5,822 nucleotides of DNA from positions 1 through 5,822 of the forward strand of contig JAEWKY010000113.1 of assembly GCA_023457615.1 (NCBI GenBank). The letters run 5' to 3'. The notes under the pieces are model-generated. The model searched no databases. It was not told the DNA's origin and saw nothing but the letters and a program-made list of their open reading frames with translations. Position numbers and translations under genes: made by a program. The stretch comes from Actinomycetes bacterium. Lineage in GTDB: Bacteria; Actinomycetota; Actinomycetes; Actinomycetales; Microbacteriaceae. Shown here piece by piece: positions 1 through 5,822 of the stretch (its first letter is position 1; each line of letters opens with the position of its first letter).

Positions 1-2510
1 GCCGAGCGCACGGCCGCGGCGGCCGCGCGCACGACGGCGGCCCGGTGCCCGAACGGTTCGTGAGGCCAGCGCGTCACTTCGGGCTCGGCACCCGGCGGCG
101 GCGCGTCGGTGGCGGATGTTTCGGGCAGCGGGGCGATAACCCCCGCATCCGCGAGCTCACGCAGGAAGCGACTCGGCGTGCGGGGTCGGGTCTGGCCGCC
201 CCAGAAGGATCCCGACACGAGCAGGTGGTCGCGGGCGCGGGTGACGGCGACGTACGCCAGCCGGCGCTCCTCGGCGCGGTAGTGGTCGGCGACCTCGTCG
301 CGGAAGCGCTTCACCTCGTCGGAGAAGTCCTTGCGGGAGGCGACCTCGTCGAGTCGGAAACGCGGCAGGTGGGCGGCATCACCACGCTCCGGCCACGGGA
401 AGCGGCCGAACGCGAGCCATCCGCCGTACCCCTCCACCGGGCGGGCCGGCAGCTCGTCTTCCACGAAGCGCGGCACCGCCACCGCATCCCACTCGAGGCC
501 CTTCGAGCCGTGCACGGTGAGCACCTGCACGGTTCCCGGCTCGGGGTCTTCGGGGCGGGGGGTGAGGTCTTCCCGCTGCTCGGCCTCCTTCAGCCAGGCG
601 AGGAAGCCGCCGAGGCTCGCCGTCTCGGCGATCGACAGGTACCCCGAGAGGGCGTCGAGCAGGGCGTCGAGGTTCGCCTCGCCTGCGGTTCTCGTCTCGT
701 TGGCGGCGATCTCGAGGTCGAGGCGCAGTTCGTGGGCGACCAGCACGATCAGCTCGGGCAGTTCGAGCCCGGCGCGCGCCCGCAGGTGCTCGAAGAGCCG
801 CGACGCGTCGCGCAGACGCGTGAGCCCCTCCGCGCTGAACGCGGCAAGGGCGCGGTGCGTCTCGGGTACCCGCCCCACGAACTCGAGCGCGTCGACGATC
901 GACCCGCCCTCGCCGTCGGCGACCGAGTCGCGCATCCGCTGCTGCACGTCGTCCGACAGGATGCCGCTCTCGGCCGCGTCGTGGCGCGCGAGCCAGCCCG
1001 ACACCTCCCGCAGCGCGTCGAGATCGGCGACGCCGATACGCCACCGTGCACCCGCCAGCAGGCGCACCAGCTCGAGCCCCGCATCCGGGCTGTCGAGCAC
1101 GCGCAGGGCGCTCACCAGGTCGGCGATCTCCGGCTCGGCGAGCAGACCGCCGACCCCGAGCACGTGGTACGGCACCCCCAGCTCGCGGAGGGCATCGAGG
1201 AAGTACGGCTGCGTCTTGCGCGCGCGCATCAGGAGTGCGGCGGTGCCCTTCTGGCCCGTGCGCGCCTCAATGTCGGCGAGCCGGTCGCGCAGCCACCTGG
1301 CCGCCTGAGCGGCCTCCTCGGCGACCGTCTCGGGGAAGACGCTGTCGACTGGCACGGCGCTCGCACCGGGCCGCGCCGTCAGAGTGGGCACGGGGATCGA
1401 GGTCACTCCGCCCGCGACGAGGGTGTTCGCCGCGTCGAGCACGCGCTCACCGTTGCGCCAGCTGGTGGCGAGCGTGAAGTCGCGAGCGGGAGCGCCGTCG
1501 CTGGCGCGGAACCGGTCGCGGAACTCGCCCAGGTTCGCGGCGCTCGCCCCACGCCAGCCGTAGATCGACTGGTTCGGGTCGCCGACAGCCGTCACCGGCG
1601 TTCCCGCGAACAGCCGCCCCAGCAGCTCGGTCTGCACGACCGACGTGTCTTGGTATTCGTCGAGCAGCACCACCCGGAACCGCGCGCGCAGCTCCTCCCC
1701 CGCATCCGGGCGCTTCTCGACCGCCCGCAGCGCCAGCACCACCTGGTCGGCGTAGTCGACGGCACCGCGCGCACGCTTGGCCGCGTCGTACTCGGCAGCC
1801 AAGTCGACCAGCACCTCCAGCTGTGCGAGGTCGTCGATCTGCCCCAGCACCGCGTCGAACGTGCCGCGGTTCGACCCGATCGGCAGTTCGCGCATCGCCG
1901 CGAAGCGGTGGCCCAGTTCGCGCACTCGCTCGGGGTCGGCCGCGTTGTCGGCCAGCCCCGCCGCGATGCGGATGGTGGCCTCGACGACCGCGTCGAGGCG
2001 CTTGTCGAGCAGCTCGAGCCGCGGGTCGACGCTGCGGATCACCACCGAGCGCGCCAACTGCCACGCGGCCGCCTCGCCCAGCACCACACCGTCGCCGTCG
2101 CGGCCCAGCACGAGCGCGTTGTCGCGGAACACGGCACTCGCGAACGAGTTGTAGGTGGAGATCTCGGGGGCGTCGAACAGGTCGTGCCCGTCGGGGGTGA
2201 GTCCCGCCTCGTGCAGCTCGGCGAGACGTTCGCGGATGCGCTCCGCAAGTTCTCCGGCCGCCTTGCGCGTGAACGTGAGGCCCAGCACCTCGGCAGGCGC
2301 GACGTGCCCGTTGGCGACGAGCCACAGAACACGGTTCGCCATCGTCTCGGTCTTGCCGGATCCGGCCCCCGCCACCACGAGCGCCGGCTCGCTCGGATCG
2401 GCCTCGATCACGGCGGTCTGCTCGGCGGTCGGGTAGCGCACGCGCGCATCCCCGCTACGGCGTCCGCGCACCTCGGCGAGAGCCTCGGCGATACGGGCTG
2501 CGTCAGTCAT
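1..2510 (-). CDS. adnB: AdnB-like UvrD/RecB-family ATP-dependent helicase-nuclease subunit (3' part missing)
   Basis: Lead motor subunit of a predicted AdnAB double-strand-break resection complex; the family couples 3'-to-5' ssDNA translocation to end resection in the cytoplasm. The frame is open for 836 codons from ATG to the left edge, with no stop. Visible superfamily 1A motifs: Q motif around Q31, Walker A AGAGSGKT at 47-54 (K53), motif Ia LTFTRKAA near 78-85, STYNSFA at 118-124, Walker B LLDEYQDT at 282-289, motif III GDPNQSIYGWRGA at 310-322, motif IV with R352, motif V TVHGSKGLEW at 665-674, motif VI EERRLAYVAVTRAR at 747-760. All key residues look intact, so this should be an active ATPase. 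The C-terminal RecB nuclease expected in a protein of about 1,100 residues lies outside the window. The start is fixed by a GGAGGTGA site six bases upstream and by the 8-base overlap with adnA. No cysteine occurs in the visible part. The alternative is another RecB-like helicase, but partner and order fit AdnB. Family assignment is firm; the symbol rests on architecture and gene order. Confidence 0.9.
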   Translation of the reverse strand, partial: MTDAARIAEALAEVRGRRSGDARVRYPTAEQTAVIEADPSEPALVVAGAGSGKTETMANRVLWLVANGHVAPAEVLGLTFTRKAAGELAERIRERLAELHEAGLTPDGHDLFDAPEISTYNSFASAVFRDNALVLGRDGDGVVLGEAAAWQLARSVVIRSVDPRLELLDKRLDAVVEATIRIAAGLADNAADPERVRELGHRFAAMRELPIGSNRGTFDAVLGQIDDLAQLEVLVDLAAEYDAAKRARGAVDYADQVVLALRAVEKRPDAGEELRARFRVVLLDEYQDTSVVQTELLGRLFAGTPVTAVGDPNQSIYGWRGASAANLGEFRDRFRASDGAPARDFTLATSWRNGERVLDAANTLVAGGVTSIPVPTLTARPGASAVPVDSVFPETVAEEAAQAARWLRDRLADIEARTGQKGTAALLMRARKTQPYFLDALRELGVPYHVLGVGGLLAEPEIADLVSALRVLDSPDAGLELVRLLAGARWRIGVADLDALREVSGWLARHDAAESGILSDDVQQRMRDSVADGEGGSIVDALEFVGRVPETHRALAAFSAEGLTRLRDASRLFEHLRARAGLELPELIVLVAHELRLDLEIAANETRTAGEANLDALLDALSGYLSIAETASLGGFLAWLKEAEQREDLTPRPEDPEPGTVQVLTVHGSKGLEWDAVAVPRFVEDELPARPVEGYGGWLAFGRFPWPERGDAAHLPRFRLDEVASRKDFSDEVKRFRDEVADHYRAEERRLAYVAVTRARDHLLVSGSFWGGQTRPRTPSRFLRELADAGVIAPLPETSATDAPPPGAEPEVTRWPHEPFGHRAAVVRAAAAAVRS
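2503..2510 (-). other. adnA stop / adnB start overlap (ATGACTGA)
   Basis: On the minus strand ATGACTGA contains the adnB start codon (2510-2508) and the adnA stop TGA (2505-2503). The 8-base overlap implies a single mRNA and probable translational coupling, which suits subunits needed in equal amounts. The overlap is seen directly; coupling is inference. Confidence 0.9.
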
Positions 2511-5500
2511 GCGTCACCTCCGGAACCCGCGGCAGCATCGCATCCGGATCGGGGCGCGGACCGTAGGCGACCGGCTCGAGCGGACCCTCGAACTCGGCCG
2601 CCGCCATCACGGCGGCCGCCGCGATCACGCGGGCGCGGAAGTCGTCGAGCGCCTCCGCATCGAGGGTGGCCTGCACAGCCTCGCGGTAGAGCTTGCCGCC
2701 CACACCCTCTTTCACGAACACGAGCTTCGCGCCGCCCCCGGCATGGTCTCCGTGCGGCGCGAGGAACTCGTCGAGCACGCCCTCGCGGTAGGCGAGCTGG
2801 TAGATGCCGAGCTGCGGATGCCCCGCGATCTCGGCCGGCGAGGTGACAGGGCGCCCCGTCTTCAGGTCGACGATCACCACGTCGCCTCCGGGCGCCAACT
2901 CGACGCGGTCGATCGATCCGCTCACCAGCACGTCGTCGCCCAGCGGGAAACGGAACCGGCTCTCGGCGCCCACGAGCGTCTTGCCTTCGCGGGCGAAGTC
3001 GCCCAGATACTCCGAGAGTCCCCGGATGAGGCCCAGTGTCGCCCGGCGCTGATACTCGGCGAGCCAGGCCGCCTCGAACGGCAGCTCGGGCCAACGCTGC
3101 TCCACCCTCGCCCACAGCGCGGCGACGTCGGGACTCTCGGCCGTCTCCATCGCCCAGTGGACGATCGTGCCGACGCTCATCGCGATCGACGATCCGGATG
3201 CGGCGAGCCGGCCGATCGCCCAGTCGAGCGGCGACTCCTCCACGTTCGACAGTTGCGACGGCGACACCCGCACGGGCTCGTCCGCGAACAGCGGCCGGTC
3301 GGTCGACGGCTCGACGAGCCCCAGCCATTCGTCGGGAGACGCCCCGGCGACGCCCTCGGCGGCGAAGCGGGCGAGAGTCGCCGCCGCACCGGCGCGGTCG
3401 CGTCCGCGCTCGCCCGCCGGGCGGTCGGTGGCCGTGAGCTCGTGCCGCAGCCGGCCCGTCAGGCCACGCAGCGTGAGAGGCGCGATCATGCGGCCGCCCA
3501 CCGCCGACGGCACCTCGGGCGCGAGCGAGAACAGCACGCTGCGGGTCTCGTCGTCGTTGTCGACCGCCGCCAGCACGACCCGTTCCGAGGCGCGCGACAC
3601 CGCGAGCGCGAACATGCGCAGCTCGTCGTCGAGCACCAGCTTGCGCTCGTCGATCGTGCCCGCGTCGCGGCCCTCGAGTGTGCGCGCGAGCCGCTGGGGC
3701 GCGAGCAACGAGCCACGGGGCCGCAGGTTCGGCCAGCCGCCGTCCTGCAGCGATGCGACCACGACCGTGCGGAACTCCAAGCCCACCAGGGCGGACGGCG
3801 TGGCGACGAGCACCGCGTCGTCGGCGCGCGGCGGCGCGAGCAGATCGTCGGCGATGTCGGAGTCGAGCACGTGCTCGAGGAACTCGAGCGCCCCCTCACC
3901 GGGACGCTGCTCGACGTAGCGCTTCGCCGCGGCGAACAGCGCCACCACCCCGTCGAGGTCACGGTTCGCCTCGGCCGCCTCGATCCCCGAGCCGAGCGCC
4001 TGGCGGCGCCACCGCTCGGCGACTCCACTGCGCTCCCACGCGGTCCACAGCAGCTCCTCGACGGTCGCCTCACCCGCCATGCCCCGCAGCACCGCGAGCG
4101 TTTCGGCGAGTTTCGCCGCGCGTCGCGCCGCGCGGCCCTCGATCGTCGCGAGTCGACCGGGCTCCGCGAGCGCCTCAGCGACCAGCTCGGCACCCGGGCG
4201 CGACCCGCCCCCCGCGAGCTCCTCATGCCGCAGCGCCAGCCGGAGGCGGCGCAGCGCGAGCGGGTCGAGGCCGCCGAACGGGCCCGTCAGCACCTCCGCC
4301 GCGGTCAGCGGGTCGAGCGCGCGGCGGCCGATGCCCACCTCGACGAGCGCGAGCAGCGCACGCGGCGCCGGGTCATCGCGCAACGGCGTTCCGCGGCCGG
4401 CCGTGCGGGTCGGCACCTCGGCGCGCGCGAGTGCACGCGCCAGTTCGGGGATCTGAGCCCCCGACCGCGCCACCACCACGAGCTCCGACCATCGCGCCCC
4501 GTGCAGAAGGTGCTCCTCGCGCAGCACGCGGGCGATGCCTGCCGCCTGGCGCGACGGCGTGGTCGTGAGGATCGTCGAGACGGCGGGGCGCTCCGGATCG
4601 CTCTGCCCCTCGACCTCCGGCGCTGCGGCGCGGCGCTGCGGACCCGCCGCCGCCGCACCGATGCGCTCCACGGTGCGCGACACGAGCGCACGCAGCTCGG
4701 GGCCGCCCCGGTGAACGGTCTCGAGAACCAGGCGCGCGCCCGCGGTGATGCCGAGCGAGGAGGCGAACCGGCCCACCGCGTCCGCCTCGCCGCCGCGGAA
4801 GGCGTTCGCCGCCACATCCGGGTCGCCGAAGGCGATCACCGCGACCCCGCGCTCGACGAGCGCGCGCAACACCGCCATGGTCGACTCGGTCGCCTCCTGC
4901 AGGTCGTCGACGGCGACGAGGCGTAGCCGCTCGACGCGCTCGCCCGCCGTGCCGTCGTGGATGGCCTGCACCGCGAAGCGCACGAACTCGGCGGCGTCGA
5001 ACTGGTCGGGGCGGTTCTGCGCCTGAAGCACCTGATACTCGGCGATGAACCGCGCCGCGGCCGCCCAGTCGGGCCGGTCGGCGTCGCGCGCGATCGCCGC
5101 GAGGCGCCCGGCGTCGACGCCGTACTCGGTGGCGCGCGCCATCAGTTCACGCAGCTCGCCGCGGAAACCGCGCAGCTCGCGCACCTCCGGCGTCAGCGGC
5201 TCGGGCCAGGCGGGTCCGGTGCCGTCTGCCAGGTGGCCGGCGAGGATCGCGGCGATGTCGGCGTCTTGTTCCGTTCCGGTGAGCAGCCGGGGAACGGGCT
5301 GCCCGGCCGCCCGGGCGGCGGCTCCGACCACCTCGAACGCGAGAGATGCCACCGTGCGGGCCAACGGACCGTCGGTGGGAGTACCCAGCCGCCGCGCGAC
5401 GCGGTCACGCAGCCGCGTCGCGGCCGCACGGGAGGGGGCGAGCACCAGCAGTTGCTCGGGCGCGAGACCCCGGGCCACCCGGTCGGCGACGAGCTCGACG

Positions 5501-5646
5501 ATCGTGGTGGTCTTGCCGGTTCCCGGGGCGCCGAGCACCGCGGCGGATGCGTCATCGGGCAGCGCCAGCACGGCCCGCTGCGACGCGTCGAGTTCGACCG
5601 TGCCGGACGACTCGACGGCGTCGACGACGAAGCGGGCACCGGGCAT
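2503..5646 (-). CDS. adnA: AdnA-like UvrD-type motor / RecB-type nuclease subunit
   Basis: Partner of the downstream AdnB-like gene; 1047 residues, about the length known for mycobacterial AdnA. N-terminal motor: Q motif around Q23, Walker A GAPGTGKT at 39-46 (K45), motif Ia-like LAPSRAAATRL at 69-79, motif II VDDLQEA at 246-252, motif III GDPDVAANAFRGG at 274-286, motif IV around R313, motif V TPSALVGLEF at 616-625, motif VI-like ELRMFALAVSRAS at 675-687. Several depart from consensus: DDLQE replaces DExQD, the motif III Gln is Val278, and motif V lacks the His and Lys. C-terminal RecB nuclease, about 790-1035: SPSQL at 795-799, GTIVHWAME with H830, D913 in GSIDRVE, VDLKTG with D927 and K929, and Q945/Y949 in PQLGIYQ, so the catalytic set looks complete. 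ATG at 5646 is preferred over an in-frame ATG at 5742 because the longer version adds 32 low-complexity residues, crosses the divergent promoter, and 5646 sits 6 bases from a -10 element. The protein has no cysteine. Motor competence is inference; the nuclease assignment is strong. Confidence 0.92.
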   Translation of the reverse strand: MPGARFVVDAVESSGTVELDASQRAVLALPDDASAAVLGAPGTGKTTTIVELVADRVARGLAPEQLLVLAPSRAAATRLRDRVARRLGTPTDGPLARTVASLAFEVVGAAARAAGQPVPRLLTGTEQDADIAAILAGHLADGTGPAWPEPLTPEVRELRGFRGELRELMARATEYGVDAGRLAAIARDADRPDWAAAARFIAEYQVLQAQNRPDQFDAAEFVRFAVQAIHDGTAGERVERLRLVAVDDLQEATESTMAVLRALVERGVAVIAFGDPDVAANAFRGGEADAVGRFASSLGITAGARLVLETVHRGGPELRALVSRTVERIGAAAAGPQRRAAAPEVEGQSDPERPAVSTILTTTPSRQAAGIARVLREEHLLHGARWSELVVVARSGAQIPELARALARAEVPTRTAGRGTPLRDDPAPRALLALVEVGIGRRALDPLTAAEVLTGPFGGLDPLALRRLRLALRHEELAGGGSRPGAELVAEALAEPGRLATIEGRAARRAAKLAETLAVLRGMAGEATVEELLWTAWERSGVAERWRRQALGSGIEAAEANRDLDGVVALFAAAKRYVEQRPGEGALEFLEHVLDSDIADDLLAPPRADDAVLVATPSALVGLEFRTVVVASLQDGGWPNLRPRGSLLAPQRLARTLEGRDAGTIDERKLVLDDELRMFALAVSRASERVVLAAVDNDDETRSVLFSLAPEVPSAVGGRMIAPLTLRGLTGRLRHELTATDRPAGERGRDRAGAAATLARFAAEGVAGASPDEWLGLVEPSTDRPLFADEPVRVSPSQLSNVEESPLDWAIGRLAASGSSIAMSVGTIVHWAMETAESPDVAALWARVEQRWPELPFEAAWLAEYQRRATLGLIRGLSEYLGDFAREGKTLVGAESRFRFPLGDDVLVSGSIDRVELAPGGDVVIVDLKTGRPVTSPAEIAGHPQLGIYQLAYREGVLDEFLAPHGDHAGGGAKLVFVKEGVGGKLYREAVQATLDAEALDDFRARVIAAAAVMAAAEFEGPLEPVAYGPRPDPDAMLPRVPEVTHD
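2514..2521 (-). promoter_or_regulatory. Strong Shine-Dalgarno site for adnB inside adnA
   Basis: The minus strand reads GGAGGTGACGC directly before the adnB ATG. GGAGGTGA is a near-perfect anti-16S match, with six bases between GGAGG and the start codon. It lies in the last codons of adnA and decides the adnB start at 2510. It contrasts with adnA, which has no comparable site. Confidence 0.85.
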
Positions 5647-5652
5647 GCCGCC

Positions 5653-5675
5653 ACAGTATCGGGCGGCTGCGACAC
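5653..5675 (-). promoter_or_regulatory. Candidate PafBC (RecA-NDp)-type damage promoter of adnA, with leaderless start
   Basis: The minus strand reads GTGTCGCAG (5675-5667), then 8 bases, then TACTGT (5658-5653). The published actinobacterial RecA-NDp motif bound by PafBC is tTGTCRgtg, 8 bases, TAnnnT. Here the TGTCR core, the exact 8-base spacing and the TAnnnT element match; positions 1, 7 and 8 of the upstream half do not. Six bases separate TACTGT from the adnA ATG, so transcription would start at or beside the A of the start codon. An overlapping GATACT (5660-5655) could also serve as a -10. No convincing TTGACA-like -35 is present, as expected for PafBC promoters. Damage induction is inference from motif and gene function. 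Confidence 0.6.
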
Positions 5676-5699
5676 CCGTCCCGCCGACGAACGCGGCGC

Positions 5700-5721
5700 C
5701 GGTTCCGCCCACAGTGAACCG
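5700..5721. repeat. Short inverted repeat in the divergent intergenic region
   Basis: CGGTTC (5700-5705) and GAACCG (5716-5721) form perfect 6-base arms around a 10-base spacer. The repeat lies between the two divergent promoters, upstream of both -10 elements, where an operator could act on either gene. The arm order is opposite to the actinobacterial LexA box, so this is not an SOS box. Chance occurrence in a GC-rich region is quite possible. Confidence 0.3.
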
Positions 5722-5746
5722 CCCCGGCGCGCCCCGCGGCATCCTC

Positions 5747-5752
5747 TACGCT
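5747..5752 (+). promoter_or_regulatory. -10 element of the DUF3107 gene (leaderless)
   Basis: TACGCT fits the actinobacterial TAnnnT -10 pattern and ends seven bases before the GTG at 5760, placing the start of transcription at the start codon. There is no Shine-Dalgarno sequence between them. The sequence at the PafBC spacing (about 5730-5738) is CG-rich and has no TGTC core, so this promoter does not share the putative damage element of adnA. No clear -35 was found. Confidence 0.55.
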
Positions 5753-5759
5753 CGACCTC

Positions 5760-5822
5760 GTGGACATTCGCATCGGTATCGCCAACACCGCCCGCGAGCT
5801 CTCCTTCGAGAGCGCGCAGACC
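5760..5822 (+). CDS. DUF3107 family protein, 5' end only
   Basis: GTG start followed by 20 further codons to the window edge (21 residues, no stop). The N-terminus reads M/V-DIRIGIANTARELSF and continues ESAQT. This closely resembles the start of the small actinobacterial DUF3107 proteins of roughly 70-95 residues, such as mycobacterial TB9.4, which begin with a charged IGI strand and an REL-F-SAQT segment. The biochemical function of the family is not known to me. The gene is divergent from adnA across 113 bases. The start is supported by family similarity and by a -10 element seven bases upstream. Identification rests on 21 residues and on memory of the family pattern. Confidence 0.85.
   Translation, partial: MDIRIGIANTARELSFESAQT

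Noticed and set aside
2503..2560. Terminator or separate promoter between adnA and adnB
   Set aside because: The genes overlap by 8 bases, and no hairpin with a T-run or TAnnnT promoter is visible ahead of adnB.
45..2846. Plus-strand open frame of 933 codons
   Set aside because: It lies antisense to the adnB frame, which has all helicase motifs, a strong ribosome site and the adnA overlap. The plus-strand product is Arg/Gly/His-rich with no recognisable domain, as expected for an antisense shadow in high-GC DNA.
2509..4926. Plus-strand open frame of 805 codons
   Set aside because: It is antisense to adnA, has Arg/Leu/His-rich low-complexity composition and shows no domain motifs.
5688..5706. 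Possible LexA/SOS box (CGAAC ... GTTC)
   Set aside because: The spacer between GAAC (5689-5692) and GTTC (5702-5705) is 9 bases; the actinobacterial SOS box needs 4.
5647..5742. Longer adnA start at 5742 (32 extra residues)
   Set aside because: The extension is Gly/Ala-rich, includes the only Cys, and reads through the putative adnA promoter. The start at 5646 fits the promoter spacing and the family length.

Overview
The window looks like a chromosomal segment from a high-GC actinobacterium (about 70% G+C by eye, near-exclusive G/C at third codon positions). Codon style and gene content suggest a Microbacteriaceae-type organism, but the exact family is inference. It is almost entirely coding and shows no mobile element, RNA gene or CRISPR array.

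Layout: two long minus-strand genes fill positions 1-5646 and read right to left. The first (5646 to 2503) encodes a complete 1047-residue UvrD-like motor fused to a C-terminal RecB-type nuclease, matching AdnA. The second starts at 2510, overlaps the first by 8 bases, and runs off the left edge after 836 codons. It is a canonical UvrD/RecB-type superfamily 1 helicase matching AdnB; its nuclease half lies outside the window. A 113-base divergent intergenic region (5647-5759) separates them from a plus-strand gene starting with GTG at 5760. Its first 21 residues match the small actinobacterial DUF3107 family (mycobacterial TB9.4 type).

How they work together: AdnA and AdnB should form the heterodimeric ATP-driven helicase-nuclease that resects DNA double-strand breaks in actinobacteria. 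The two motors are strikingly unequal. AdnB has textbook helicase motifs. AdnA keeps Walker A but has altered motifs II, III, V and VI, beside an apparently intact nuclease site. Neither protein has a cysteine in the 1883 residues visible here. The adnA upstream region carries a sequence resembling the PafBC (RecA-NDp) DNA-damage promoter, placed so that the transcript would begin at or next to the ATG (leaderless). The divergent DUF3107 gene also looks leaderless but lacks that upstream element. I see no wholly new system; the interest lies in the regulation and the asymmetric, cysteine-free machine.
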